Below, piece after piece: positions 35,059 to 43,170 of a stretch of DNA of 46,010 bases. Below the pieces are notes generated by a model that saw only the letters and a program-made list of their open reading frames with translations, did not search any database and was not told the DNA's origin. The DNA is taken from positions 1-46,010 of the forward strand of contig JAFQIL010000003.1 of NCBI GenBank assembly GCA_017397565.1. The letters run 5' to 3'. The DNA is from Oscillospiraceae bacterium. GTDB lineage: Bacteria; Bacillota; Clostridia; Oscillospirales; Oscillospiraceae. The stretch's first letter is position 1. Every line of letters starts with the position of its first letter. A program made the translations under genes and the position numbers.

Positions 35059-35105
35059 AAAACTCCTTGAATGAATTTCGTTCGAAATTCGTTCAAGGAG
35101 TTTTT
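35059..35105. terminator. Bidirectional rod-like terminator, serA / proC
   Basis: Outer stem AACTCCTTGAA/TTCAAGGAGTT and inner stem GAATTTC/GAAATTC around GTTC, with A-run left and T-run right. It separates two convergent amino-acid operons. Confidence 0.9.
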
Positions 35106-35106
35106 G

Positions 35107-35889
35107 TTATCCTAATTGTTTATTTCGCCTGTAGGCGGCCTGAATGCAGTCCATCACAGCACCACGGAAGCCGTTTTCTTCCAGGGCTTTGACACCGGCA
35201 ATGGTGCTGCCACCGGGGGAGCAAACGGCATCTTTTAATTCACCGGGGTGGATTCCTGTTGACAGATACATTTGGGCTGCGCCGGCCAGGGTGTTGGCGG
35301 CATACTCCAAAGCCTTCTGCCGGGGTAGTCCGCAGGCTACCGCACCGTCAGCCATGGCTTCCATAAACATATACACGAAGGCAGGACCGCAGCCGGATAC
35401 ACAGCAGGCGGCATCGATCAGATGCTCATCTAAGTGATCCAAAGAACCTGCGGGAGCCATGTCTGCCAGAAAGTCATCCAAAGTTTCCTGCTCCACCAAG
35501 GAGTTACAGCAGTACAGGATCATGCCTTTGCCAACGGCAACAGGGGTGTTAGGCATGATGCGGATGATAGGCAGCTCCGTGCCGGCAAAGGATTCAATGG
35601 TCTCGATCTGAAGGCCGGCAGCGATGGTGATCAGCAAAGGCTTCTTTTGCCGCAAAATGGGAGCCAAAGGACGCAGCACAGCTTCCATCATCTGAGGCTT
35701 TACCGCCAAGAATAGACGCTCACATTCCCAGGCGGCAGTTTCGTTATCGCCGATCAGGCAGTCCAGCTCCTGAGCCAATGCCTGAGTTTTGGGAGAGGGG
35801 TCTGACAGAAGAATGTCTGTTGTGGAACAGGCCAGGGCTTTTGCTAAGGCACCGCCCATGTTGCCGCAGCCGATAAATCCGTATTTCAT
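35107..35889 (-). CDS. proC: Pyrroline-5-carboxylate reductase
   Basis: 260 residues. It makes proline from pyrroline-5-carboxylate with NAD(P)H. The N-terminal FIGCGNMGGALAKAL binds the cofactor; IRIMPNTPVAVGKGM and the C-terminal HPGELKDAVCSPGGSTIAG are signature stretches of the family. It starts 5 bases after the proA stop with GAGGT upstream, as the last gene of proB-proA-proC. Confidence 0.96.
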   Translation of the reverse strand: MKYGFIGCGNMGGALAKALACSTTDILLSDPSPKTQALAQELDCLIGDNETAAWECERLFLAVKPQMMEAVLRPLAPILRQKKPLLITIAAGLQIETIESFAGTELPIIRIMPNTPVAVGKGMILYCCNSLVEQETLDDFLADMAPAGSLDHLDEHLIDAACCVSGCGPAFVYMFMEAMADGAVACGLPRQKALEYAANTLAGAAQMYLSTGIHPGELKDAVCSPGGSTIAGVKALEENGFRGAVMDCIQAAYRRNKQLG

Positions 35890-35894
35890 AGTTA

Positions 35895-37118
35895 TTACCT
35901 CACATGTCCGTTGCCTTGAATGACATACTTATAGGTGGTCAGCTCCCGCAGACCCATAGGGCCTCTTGCGTGAAGCTTTTGGGTGGAAATGCCCATTTCG
36001 CAGCCAAGACCAAATTCTCCGCCGTCTGTGAAACGGGTGGAGGCATTCACATAAACCGCCGCACTGTCAATACCGGCGGTAAATGCAGCGATTGCGTTTT
36101 CGTCCTGAGATACAATAGCTTCACTGTGTCCGGTAGAGTGGGCAGAAATGTGTGCAATGGCTTCTTCTACGTCCTCCACACACTTGATGGCCAGAATATA
36201 GTCCAGAAATTCGGTATCAAAATCCTTCTCTCCGGCAGGCGTACCGGAAATGATGCCTTGGGCAAACGAGTCTAGCCGCAATTCTACCTGAGGAATCCGT
36301 TCTTTCAGCCGGGGAAGGAAGTCAGGGGCGATAGCCTTGTCTACCAGCAGCACCTCTTCTGCGTTACAGACACTGGGGCGGCTGGTTTTGGCGTTTTCAA
36401 TGATGGAAAGCGCCATGTCCTGGTTGGCGGTTTTTTCTACATATACGTGGCAAATACCGGTGCCGGTGGCGATACAGGGAACGGTTGCCTGGGTGACACA
36501 GGCGTTGATAAGGCCTGCACCGCCCCGGGGGATCAGCAGATCTACATAGCCTACCGCCTGCATTAAAGCCGTTGCGCTGGCGCGGGTGGTGTCCTGTACA
36601 AGATTGACAGCATCCTCCGTAATGCCAACGGATCGTAAGCCTTCTTTTAAGGCCCGGACAATGGCATTGGCAGAGGAAAATGCTTCCTTACCGCCACGAA
36701 GGATACAGACATTGCCGCTTTTTAAGGCTAAAGCAGCAGCGTCGCTGGTAACATTGGGACGGCTCTCGTAAATAATTGCGATAACGCCCATAGGCACAGA
36801 CACCTTGCGGATCAGTAGACCGTCTGCGCGGGTGTGCTCCTCAATCAGTCTGCCAACAGGATCCGGGAGTGCAACAACTTCCCGAATGCCCTTGGCCATG
36901 CCTTTAATCCGGTCGGCAGTCAGCTGCAGCCGATCCAGCATCACGGTGGAAACGGTGCCTTCTGCCTTTTCCATATCCTCAGCATTGGCGGCAAGGATTT
37001 GTTGCGTGTTGGCGATCAGGGCATCTGCCATGGCGTTCAGGGCTGCATTTTTTTGCGTTTCAGACAGCCGGGCGATTTCCGGCTTTGCTGCTTTGGCAGC
37101 TTTCAGCATTTCAATCAT
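35895..37118 (-). CDS. proA: Gamma-glutamyl phosphate reductase
   Basis: 407 residues of the aldehyde dehydrogenase fold. It reduces glutamyl-5-phosphate to the semialdehyde with NADPH. The motifs [24 protein letters not shown], the catalytic Cys in [12 protein letters not shown] and the C-terminal [19 protein letters not shown] region all fit. It overlaps proB by 4 bases. Confidence 0.97.
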   Translation of the reverse strand: MIEMLKAAKAAKPEIARLSETQKNAALNAMADALIANTQQILAANAEDMEKAEGTVSTVMLDRLQLTADRIKGMAKGIREVVALPDPVGRLIEEHTRADGLLIRKVSVPMGVIAIIYESRPNVTSDAAALALKSGNVCILRGGKEAFSSANAIVRALKEGLRSVGITEDAVNLVQDTTRASATALMQAVGYVDLLIPRGGAGLINACVTQATVPCIATGTGICHVYVEKTANQDMALSIIENAKTSRPSVCNAEEVLLVDKAIAPDFLPRLKERIPQVELRLDSFAQGIISGTPAGEKDFDTEFLDYILAIKCVEDVEEAIAHISAHSTGHSEAIVSQDENAIAAFTAGIDSAAVYVNASTRFTDGGEFGLGCEMGISTQKLHARGPMGLRELTTYKYVIQGNGHVR

Positions 37119-37885
37119 ACACGTTCTCCATAAAACAGTGTACCGACGCTCTCTCCGTCGATAATGGCATAAAGGTTTGTGGGTTGACTGCCGTTGGTGA
37201 TGATCATATCACAGCCGGCTTCCATACAGATCTTAGCGGCATGGAGCTTTGTGACCATACCGCCTGTCCCCAAATTACTGCCGCTTGCACCGGCAAGGGA
37301 TAGAATTTCATCGTCCAAAGTATGGACTTCCCGAATCAGCTGAGCCTGGGGGTGGGTATGGGGGTCGGCAGTATAAAGACCGTCAATATCCGAAAGAAGA
37401 ACCAGCTTGTCAGCAGATACGCTGCTGGCAACGATGGCAGCCAAAGTGTCATTGTCACCGATCCCCAGTTCTTCTGTAGCTACAGTGTCATTCTCGTTGA
37501 TGATGGGCAGCGCATCCAGTTCCAGCAGACGGTTCAGGGTGTTGCGGAAATTGGTATGCCGGGTATCATTGGCAACATCGTCACCGGTAATCAGCAGCTG
37601 CGCTACGGTGTGATGGTATTCGCTGAACAGTTTGTCGTAAAAATACATCAGCTCGCACTGACCAACCGCCGCAGCGGCCTGTTTCGTGGGAATATCCTTC
37701 GGGCGTTGCTGCAGACCAAGCTTCCCGACACCCATGCCGATAGCGCCTGAGGATACCAAAATCACCTGATGACCGGCGTTTTTGATATCACTGAGAATCT
37801 TGCAAAGCTGTTCCACTCTTTGAATATTCAGCCGCCCGGTTGTATGAGCCAAAGTGCTTGTTCCGATTTTGATGACAATGCGCAT
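37115..37885 (-). CDS. proB: Glutamate 5-kinase (short form)
   Basis: 256 residues of the amino-acid kinase fold. It phosphorylates glutamate as the first, proline-inhibited step. [11 protein letters not shown] starts the nucleotide site; [19 protein letters not shown] and [12 protein letters not shown] are characteristic. It ends after the kinase domain, without the C-terminal PUA domain of the E. coli enzyme; short forms are known. It has its own promoter and an AAAAGGAG SD. Confidence 0.95.
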   Translation of the reverse strand: MRIVIKIGTSTLAHTTGRLNIQRVEQLCKILSDIKNAGHQVILVSSGAIGMGVGKLGLQQRPKDIPTKQAAAAVGQCELMYFYDKLFSEYHHTVAQLLITGDDVANDTRHTNFRNTLNRLLELDALPIINENDTVATEELGIGDNDTLAAIVASSVSADKLVLLSDIDGLYTADPHTHPQAQLIREVHTLDDEILSLAGASGSNLGTGGMVTKLHAAKICMEAGCDMIITNGSQPTNLYAIIDGESVGTLFYGERV

Positions 37886-37917
37886 AGATACTACTCCTTT
37901 TCGGATGCTTTCTCGTT

Positions 37918-37946
37918 ATTATAGCAGAATATGTGGACATTTGCAA
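37918..37946 (-). promoter_or_regulatory. Promoter of proB-proA-proC
   Basis: On the minus strand, TTGCAA (37946-37941), 17-base spacer, TATAAT (37923-37918). Confidence 0.75.
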
Positions 37947-37985
37947 TCCCTGCATGGACGAAAAGGTGTATTTTTCAAAAGGTGT

Positions 37986-38020
37986 AAAACAATCCGCCGG
38001 ACAAAACGGCGGATTGTTTT
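37986..38020 (-). terminator. Terminator of rsmE
   Basis: Perfect 11-bp stem ACAATCCGCCG/CGGCGGATTGT, flanked by A and T runs, just after the rsmE stop. Confidence 0.85.
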
Positions 38021-38030
38021 GGTATATCAG

Positions 38031-38762
38031 TTAAAATTCACCGGCATCGTACATGACTGCAGACAGCGCGCACAGAGGTGCGGTTTCGCAGCGGAGGATC
38101 CTTTTTCCCAGTGTGCAGACCTTTAGTCCTGCGGTCTGTGCCTGTTCAACCTCAGAAACCTCTAAACCACCCTCCGGGCCGGTAAGAAGGCTGACTGAGT
38201 GATATTCTCCTTGGGATAAAGCCATTTTTAACGTTGTGGACTGCTCGTTTTCATAAAAAAGCAGGGCAAGATCCGCTTGTACCGCACGTTCCAGGGCGGC
38301 GCGGTAGCTGGGAACAGTTACGACCTGAGGAATTCGACCGCGACCGGATTGTTCAGCTGCGGATGCGGCAATTTTCTGCCATCGCTCCAGTTTCTTTTTT
38401 AAGCTTTTATCATCGGGTCTGGATACACAGCGGGAGGAAGGAAAGGCGACAATCTCATAGGCACCTAATTCCGTGGCTTTTTGGATCACATGCTCCAGCT
38501 TGTCACCTTTGGGAAAAGCCATATAAACGCTGACTTGAACCTGAGGTTCTGATTCAGAAGCCAGCCGCTTTTGCACTACAAGGGAAATTTGATCCGGGCT
38601 TACATCGCTGACAGTGCAAACGCACTCATTACCCTGACCGTCACAAACAAGAACATTTTCTCCGTTTCTTAATCGCAAAACTTTGGCGTGTTGGGCGTTT
38701 TCTCCGGTGAGTACCAAAAAGTCCGGCTGAAGTTCTTCCGGCTCTACAAAAAAACGTGTCAC
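38031..38762 (-). CDS. rsmE: 16S rRNA m3U1498 methyltransferase
   Basis: 243 residues from GTG 38762, which stands 7 bases after GGAGG; the ATG at 38768 is only 1 base after it, too close for a start. It is a SPOUT methyltransferase that acts on U1498 of 16S rRNA. TRFFVEPEEL opens the PUA-like domain, and LLTGPEGGLEVSEVEQA and LGKRILRCETAPLCALS form the knotted SAM site. No dnaJ or prmA is beside it, unlike in many genomes. Confidence 0.93.
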   Translation of the reverse strand: MTRFFVEPEELQPDFLVLTGENAQHAKVLRLRNGENVLVCDGQGNECVCTVSDVSPDQISLVVQKRLASESEPQVQVSVYMAFPKGDKLEHVIQKATELGAYEIVAFPSSRCVSRPDDKSLKKKLERWQKIAASAAEQSGRGRIPQVVTVPSYRAALERAVQADLALLFYENEQSTTLKMALSQGEYHSVSLLTGPEGGLEVSEVEQAQTAGLKVCTLGKRILRCETAPLCALSAVMYDAGEF

Positions 38763-38833
38763 GATCATTCCTCCTTTTTTTACGTATAGTTTAACAGAGA
38801 AGAAGGAAACTTGCAAGAGATTCCAAAAAGATG

Positions 38834-38862
38834 TTGACAAAAAGCCGGGAAAAGGTTATAAT
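38834..38862 (+). promoter_or_regulatory. Promoter of tRNA-Leu
   Basis: TTGACA (38834-38839), exact 17-base spacer, TATAAT (38857-38862), 12 bases before the mature tRNA 5' end: a strong consensus promoter. Confidence 0.9.
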
Positions 38863-38874
38863 ACCTTAGCACTT

Positions 38875-38957
38875 GCGAGAGTGTTGGAATGGTAGACAAG
38901 CACGTTTGAGGTGCGTGTGGTTACGCCGTGTGGGTTCGAGTCCCATCTCTCGCACCA
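38875..38957 (+). tRNA. tRNA-Leu(GAG)
   Basis: 83 bases, class II. Acceptor GCGAGAG (38875-38881) pairs with CTCTCGC (38947-38953), followed by encoded ACCA. The anticodon stem CACGT/GCGTG encloses loop TTGAGGT with anticodon GAG at 38908-38910. A variable arm TGGTTACGCCG follows, and the T-arm is GTGGG-TTCGAGT-CCCAT. It reads CUC and CUU. Confidence 0.95.
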
Positions 38958-39015
38958 AAAAAGAGAGGGTACGCAAGTACCCTCTCTTTTTTGGTGCGAG
39001 AAAGGACTCGAAAGA
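38941..39015 (+). repeat. Palindrome of tRNA-Leu 3' half with terminator core
   Basis: After ACCA comes a terminator with 16-bp stem (six A and GAGAGGGTAC, loop GCAA, GTACCCTCTC and six T; 38957-38992). It is followed by GGTGCGAG (38993-39000), the inverse of the tRNA end CTCGCACC, and GGACTCGAA (39004-39012), the inverse of TTCGAGTCC in the T-arm. The design is the same as at 84-180 but copies a different tRNA. Confidence 0.8.
38980..39004 (+). repeat. 25-bp direct repeat, copy A
   Basis: CCCTCTCTTTTTTGGTGCGA and five further bases recur exactly at 39165-39189, a period of 185. Copy A is the right arm of the tRNA-Leu terminator palindrome. Confidence 0.9.
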
Positions 39016-39129
39016 GCGACCCGACCGAAGGGAGGGTAAGGAAGTGTCCGGGGGACACTTCCTTAGCTCGTGGGAGAGTCCCTCGGATTTGAGACGCATC
39101 CGGTATGGATGTGGATCAAATCCGAGTAA
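39004..39129 (+). ncRNA. Structured tRNA-trailing element, copy 2
   Basis: Same order of stems as at 181-287: GGACTC (39004-39009) with GAGTCC (39076-39081); GAGC (39014-39017) with GCTC (39066-39069); a perfect 12-bp hairpin with loop GGG at 39038-39064 around GTGTCCGGGGGACAC; and GGATTTGA/TCAAATCC enclosing CATCCGGTATGGATG (39085-39125). Compared with copy 1, GGCC/GGCC became GAGC/GCTC and ACC/GGT became AGG/CCT, so pairing is kept while bases change. I know no named family for it. It may be tRNA trailer RNA or a DNA repeat acting as a cruciform. Confidence 0.6.
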
Positions 39130-39164
39130 GTTTCGATAATAGAGAAGTAAAAAACGGGGAGAGG

Positions 39165-39189
39165 CCCTCTCTTTTTTGGTGCGAGAAAG
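39165..39189 (+). repeat. 25-bp direct repeat, copy B
   Basis: Exact second copy of 38980-39004. With the preceding GAGAG it forms a new terminator-like hairpin (GAGAG-GCC-CTCTC plus six T). It marks the right boundary of the element. Confidence 0.9.
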
Positions 39190-39301
39190 AACACGTAAAA
39201 ATTGCCCCAGTCCTCAACCGGTTTAAAAGTGACCATAAAGAATTGCCGTTGGATTCATTTTGTGCTATCATGGATCTATCTATAGTAACAGGAGTTTGCC
39301 G

Positions 39302-39844
39302 ATGGAAGGTACAGAATTTGGCTACCAAGTGATATACAGCAGACGAAAGACCATTGTGATTCAAATCCGGAATGCTGAGGTGATCGTTCGCTGTCCCTAT
39401 GGAGCAAAGGATTCTATTATAGAAGAATTTGTAAAGAGCAAAAGCTTATGGGTCCAGAAAAATCTGGAGGAGCAATACCGGGCGTCCCTTTTGCCAAAGT
39501 ATACCGAAGCGCAGATCGCAGAATTAAAGGCTGCGGCAAAAATTGACCTGCGGCAGCGTGTGGAAAAGTACGCACCCATTGTCGGTGTCAGCTACAGCAA
39601 GATTTCGATTCGACACCAGAAAAGCCGATGGGGCAGCTGCAGCAGTAAAGGCAGCCTAAGCTTTAACTGCCTTTTGATGCTCGCGCCGGAAGCCGTGCGG
39701 GACTATGTGGTAGTCCATGAGCTGTGCCACCGAAGGCAGATGAATCATTCTGCGGTGTTTTGGGCTGAGGTTGCCCGGGTTTTGCCGGAGTATAAACAGA
39801 GCAGACAGTGGCTGAAAAACAGCGGGAAACAGATCATCAGATAA
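39302..39844 (+). CDS. SprT/YgjP-like zinc metallopeptidase (DUF45)
   Basis: 180 residues from the ATG at 39302 (CAGGAG 7 bases upstream); an open frame back to 39260 has no SD. The zinc motif VHELCHRRQMNHSAVFW gives HExxH plus a third His; KSRWGSCSSKGSLSFN before it is the hallmark of the YgjP family. These proteins are probably cytoplasmic and their role is not settled. It follows the tRNA-Leu element with no clear promoter. Confidence 0.88.
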   Translation: MEGTEFGYQVIYSRRKTIVIQIRNAEVIVRCPYGAKDSIIEEFVKSKSLWVQKNLEEQYRASLLPKYTEAQIAELKAAAKIDLRQRVEKYAPIVGVSYSKISIRHQKSRWGSCSSKGSLSFNCLLMLAPEAVRDYVVVHELCHRRQMNHSAVFWAEVARVLPEYKQSRQWLKNSGKQIIR

Positions 39845-39847
39845 GAA

Positions 39848-39872
39848 CAGCGGGACTCCGGTGAGTCCCGCT
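39848..39872. terminator. Terminator between convergent metallopeptidase and pcp
   Basis: Perfect 9-bp stem AGCGGGACT/AGTCCCGCT with loop CCGGTGA-type bases, between two stop codons. There is no long T-run. Confidence 0.7.
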
Positions 39873-39878
39873 GATATG

Positions 39879-40478
39879 CTATTTCATTGCAGAAATGGCA
39901 GCTGTGAGGGCGATAACGATCTTTTCCAGAGAAAGGCTGGGAACACCTTCCTTAGCCTGCTTCGGGAGGTACGGAACATGAATGAAACCAACCTTTGTGT
40001 TCGTGCCGTGATACCGGTGCAGCAAGGTGTACAGCACATCGTTACAGACATAAGCACCGGCAGACAGGGAAAGAGAGGCAGAGATATTTTCCGCCTGAAT
40101 GGCTTTGACCATGTCCCGAACAGGTGCTGTTGCAAAATAGGCAGCTGGCCCACCGGGGATGACAGGGATATTTTGCTGCAGTAATCCTGCATTGTCCGGT
40201 GCTGTGGCATCCCGGAGGTTGATTCCAATGGCCTCCGGCGTGACACCGCTGCGCCCACCTGCTTGTCCCACACAAAGAATCACATCTGCTTTACAGAAGG
40301 AAGCTCGTTCCGCGACAAGATCGGCGGCTTTTTCGTATTCCACAGGAATTTGAAGCTTTGTTAACCGATAAGAGCCAATTTCGTCAGGAAGTCTTTGTAC
40401 GGCCTCCCAGGAGGGGTTAATAGTCTCACCACCAAAGGGTTCAAAGCCTGTAACCAATATTTTTTTACACATATGCAT
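39879..40478 (-). CDS. pcp: Pyroglutamyl-peptidase I
   Basis: 199 residues of peptidase family C15. It removes N-terminal pyroglutamate from peptides in the cytoplasm. LVTGFEPFGGETINPS opens the protein, and the catalytic triad is Glu in GVTPEAIG, Cys in GAYVCND and His in FIHVPYLP. AAGGGG stands 4 bases before the first ATG and 10 before the second (40472), so the start may be either. Last gene of a run after rlmH. Confidence 0.94.
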   Translation of the reverse strand: MHMCKKILVTGFEPFGGETINPSWEAVQRLPDEIGSYRLTKLQIPVEYEKAADLVAERASFCKADVILCVGQAGGRSGVTPEAIGINLRDATAPDNAGLLQQNIPVIPGGPAAYFATAPVRDMVKAIQAENISASLSLSAGAYVCNDVLYTLLHRYHGTNTKVGFIHVPYLPKQAKEGVPSLSLEKIVIALTAAISAMK

Positions 40479-40492
40479 TTTCCCCTTTATAT

Positions 40493-40909
40493 TTACGGGC
40501 AGTAAAGGTAAATTGGTGTATCTCCACAGTATTTTTTGAACAGCGCAGCAATTTGTTCAAATTCCGAACGACTGAACACAATATAACGTTCTGCATCCCA
40601 TTCTTTTGCTGAATAACAGCCATCCGTGGCAATGGCAAAGACGATATCCCCAAAAGAGATGGAGATATCTTCCTCGTATGGGCAGCCACCAATACCAAAA
40701 TCATAGAATTTGAAGCGGAAAATTTTCTTCATTTGCTCAGCTTCTTCGCTTGTGAGGGGGAAGTCTTTTCCATCATAGTGCAGTACCGCTTCTCCGGAAG
40801 AAATTCCGGTAGAGAAATTAGTGAAAATGAGGTATGTGGCAAATAAAGCAAGAATCAGCAGAATCAAAAGGGTCGTGACAATTAGGATAATTTTTGTTCT
40901 TCTACTCAT
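40493..40909 (-). CDS. Small membrane-anchored protein, unknown
   Basis: 138 residues with a basic N-terminus (MSRRTK) and one strong hydrophobic helix (about 7-30), then a compact soluble part (residues 35-138) that should face outside the cell. No lipobox Cys is present. The soluble part has three spaced Cys (CPY, DGCYS, KYCGD) but no motif I recognise. It starts 11 bases after rlmH and ends 14 before pcp, so all three are likely co-transcribed. Confidence 0.7.
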   Translation of the reverse strand: MSRRTKIILIVTTLLILLILALFATYLIFTNFSTGISSGEAVLHYDGKDFPLTSEEAEQMKKIFRFKFYDFGIGGCPYEEDISISFGDIVFAIATDGCYSAKEWDAERYIVFSRSEFEQIAALFKKYCGDTPIYLYCP

Positions 40910-40920
40910 TTTGGTTCCTC

Positions 40921-41403
40921 CTATTTGTGATATTTACTTCCGGCCTGAATGGCTTCCGCCCGGTAAAGCTGCTCCAATACCATAATTCGCGCTAAGTGAT
41001 GAGGGAAGGTCATGGGTCCCATGGAAAGCTGAAAGTCTGCTTTTTGCTTCACAGCAGGGGAGATACCGAAGGAAGAGCCGATCAGAAAGCAGGCGCTGCT
41101 TTTGCCGGACAGCTTAATCTCCTTCAGCTTGGCGGCAAAGCCTTCGCTGGAAAGCTCCTTGCCCTCAGGAGTAAAGACGCAAAGCCATGTACCCTTGGGG
41201 ATCTTGCTGAAAATTGCTTCAGCTTCTTTTTCAAGACCGGTGGTAATTTCTGACGGGGAAGGATTCTCAGGAAGTCTAAATTCCGGCAATTCAATCAAGT
41301 GAAAATTACAGTAGCCTTTCAGCCGCTTACAGTATTCTTCCGCGGCGCTGAGATAAAACTTCTCTTTCAGCTTGCCCATTGTGATCAGCGTAATATCAAA
41401 CAT
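40921..41403 (-). CDS. rlmH: 23S rRNA pseudouridine-1915 N3-methyltransferase
   Basis: 160 residues, standard length. It is a SPOUT enzyme methylating pseudouridine 1915 on the large subunit. LIGSSFGISPAVKQKAD is the SAM-binding knot, and the C-terminal MTFPHHLARIMVLEQLYRA with GSKYHK is diagnostic. GGAGGGG lies 5 bases before the ATG. Confidence 0.97.
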   Translation of the reverse strand: MFDITLITMGKLKEKFYLSAAEEYCKRLKGYCNFHLIELPEFRLPENPSPSEITTGLEKEAEAIFSKIPKGTWLCVFTPEGKELSSEGFAAKLKEIKLSGKSSACFLIGSSFGISPAVKQKADFQLSMGPMTFPHHLARIMVLEQLYRAEAIQAGSKYHK

Positions 41404-41476
41404 AGAATCCCCTCCAAGATTATCTTAGCATAATTCGCATCTTTCGGCAATACTAAAGTCGAGAGGAGGGCTTACT

Positions 41477-41638
41477 GTGAAAAAGAATAATAAACAGATC
41501 GATATTATACCCCAGCTTCCCTTGATGGGCATTCCTTTGAGCATGGCAGATCCGGTAGCAACGGATCCTTTGGGCAGCTACACCGGCGTACCGGAAAATG
41601 CTTTGGAACAACCGATACAGGATGCAGACGATCTGTAA
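41477..41638 (+). CDS. 53-residue peptide ending in VQDADDL-type tail
   Basis: GTG start 6 bases after GAGGAGGG, then 53 codons to TAA. The peptide opens with a basic, Asn-rich stretch (KKNNKQ), then holds LPLMGIPLSMADPVATD and GSYTGVPEN, and ends QPIQDADDL. I recall similar short proteins with GSYTGVP and DADDL in clostridial genomes, without a known function. It is divergent from rlmH and convergent with spoIIID, sharing a terminator hairpin with it. Confidence 0.65.
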   Translation: MKKNNKQIDIIPQLPLMGIPLSMADPVATDPLGSYTGVPENALEQPIQDADDL

Positions 41639-41641
41639 ATC

Positions 41642-41672
41642 AAAATGTCCGGGCACGAAAAGTGTCCGGACA
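41642..41672. terminator. Shared terminator, 53-residue peptide / spoIIID
   Basis: Stem AATGTCCGGGCAC/AGTGTCCGGACATT with GAAA loop and one wobble pair, between convergent genes. Confidence 0.8.
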
Positions 41673-41679
41673 TTGAGCT

Positions 41680-41931
41680 TTATGATTCTCCCTTGTATTT
41701 TTTGCGGGTTGCGATGCCGCCCCGGATATGCCGCTGTTGCTTGTTGATATCCAACACCTGCCGAACTTTTTCGTATAGGCTTCGATTGTATTGGGGCAGT
41801 CGCTGCTGCAGGTCTTTATGTACCGTGGATTTTGAGATGCCAAAGTGTCGGGCTGCGGCCCGTACTGTGGCGCCGGTTTCAATCATGTACACAGCCAATT
41901 CGCAGGCGCGTTCCTCGATGGTATCTGACAT
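41680..41931 (-). CDS. spoIIID: Stage III sporulation transcriptional regulator SpoIIID
   Basis: 83 residues from the ATG at 41931 (GGAGGGG 5 bases upstream); the ATG at 41961 has no SD. It is a DNA-binding switch protein of the mother cell during spore formation. IEERACELAVYMIETGATVRAAA, HFGISKSTVHKDL (the recognition HTH) and the basic tail ATRKKYK are typical. Its presence says the organism belongs to a spore-forming lineage. Confidence 0.96.
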   Translation of the reverse strand: MSDTIEERACELAVYMIETGATVRAAARHFGISKSTVHKDLQQRLPQYNRSLYEKVRQVLDINKQQRHIRGGIATRKKYKGES

Positions 41932-41997
41932 GATATCCCCTCCGATGCTGTGTGCTACCAAGAAACTCTATGCAAAATCCCATTGCAATATGCATTC

Positions 41998-42026
41998 TTG
42001 ACAGGTCTTCATAAAGAGGATAAAAT
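41998..42026 (+). promoter_or_regulatory. Promoter of the threonine-aldolase-like gene
   Basis: TTGACA (41998-42003), 17-base spacer, TAAAAT (42021-42026). Confidence 0.75.
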
Positions 42027-42056
42027 GGATACAAAGAGATGCTTGGGGGGAACAAC

Positions 42057-43112
42057 GTGATTTATTTCCACAATGACTATGCAGAAGGTTGCCATGAAAG
42101 TATTTTGAAGCGTCTGAGTCAGACAAATCTGGAACAGACGCCTGGCTACGGCACAGATCCTTACTGCGCGGCTGCAGCTGGTCGGATTCGGGAGCTTTGC
42201 AGGGATGATTCCCTTTCTGTACATTTTCTGGTGGGAGGTACACAGACTAATATGACAGTGATTGCGGCAGCACTTCGGCCTCACCAAGGTGTTGTATGCG
42301 CTGGGACCGGTCATATTCATGTCCATGAGACAGGTGCCATCGAGGCTACCGGGCATAAGGTGCTGGCGCTGTCTTCCCAGGACGGCAAGATTACTGTTGA
42401 GCAGGTACGGAATTTGGTAGATGAGCACAGAGTCTCTGAAGCGATGGAGCATACTGTCCAGCCCAAAATGGTTTATATCTCCAATCCTACAGAACTGGGA
42501 ACGATCTATTCACGCAAAGAGCTGGAAGCTCTGAGTGCGTACTGCCGCAGCAACGAATTGTATTTATTTCTGGACGGAGCCCGATTGGGATATGGTTTGG
42601 AAGCAGCCGATAATGACCTGACCCTTCCGGAGCTTGCCCGGCTTTGCGATGTGTTTTACATTGGTGGAACAAAACAGGGTGCGCTGTTTGGCGAAGCTGT
42701 TGTGTTTTCCAACTCTGTCCTTGCAGAGGATTTTCGCTACATGATCAAGCAGCGTGGCGGCATGTTGGCGAAGGGAAGGCTTCTGGGCTTGCAATTTGAC
42801 ACATTGCTGCGGGATAATTTGTATTTCCAACTGGCAAGACAGGCCAACCAAAAAGCAGATCAGATCCGCAAGGTTTTGTCTGAACTGGGGTATTCATTGT
42901 ATGTTCCTGGCTCTACCAATCAAATTTTTGCGATTATCCCGGATCGGGTTTTGGATGAATTGGCAAAGAATTTTACGTTTTCTCTGGAATGTCGGATAGA
43001 TGAAGAACACAGGGCGGTACGATTCTGTACCAGTTGGGCAACCAAGCAGGAGAATGTGGACGCTCTGTGTGATGCATTACGGGAAATTACAAAAAAGCAA
43101 AAAGATTCATAA
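42057..43112 (+). CDS. Threonine aldolase / beta-eliminating lyase family enzyme
   Basis: A PLP enzyme of 351 residues, probably a low-specificity L-threonine aldolase that splits threonine to glycine and acetaldehyde. IYFHNDYAEGCHESILKRL opens it, HVHETGAIEATGHKVL lies near the cofactor, FLDGARLGYGL holds the PLP Asp and IGGTKQGALFGEAVV the Schiff-base Lys. GTG 42057 is preferred because GGGGGGAA lies 6 bases upstream; the ATG at 42039 lies before that SD. It has a single-gene promoter. Confidence 0.88.
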   Translation: MIYFHNDYAEGCHESILKRLSQTNLEQTPGYGTDPYCAAAAGRIRELCRDDSLSVHFLVGGTQTNMTVIAAALRPHQGVVCAGTGHIHVHETGAIEATGHKVLALSSQDGKITVEQVRNLVDEHRVSEAMEHTVQPKMVYISNPTELGTIYSRKELEALSAYCRSNELYLFLDGARLGYGLEAADNDLTLPELARLCDVFYIGGTKQGALFGEAVVFSNSVLAEDFRYMIKQRGGMLAKGRLLGLQFDTLLRDNLYFQLARQANQKADQIRKVLSELGYSLYVPGSTNQIFAIIPDRVLDELAKNFTFSLECRIDEEHRAVRFCTSWATKQENVDALCDALREITKKQKDS

Positions 43113-43119
43113 ATTATTA

Positions 43120-43148
43120 TTGGCTTTTCGCTGATTTTCCGGTATAAT
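43120..43148 (+). promoter_or_regulatory. Promoter of the AI-2E-type permease gene
   Basis: TTGGCT (43120-43125), 17-base spacer, TATAAT (43143-43148). Confidence 0.65.
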
Positions 43149-43170
43149 AGAGGTAAAAGGAGGGAATGCA

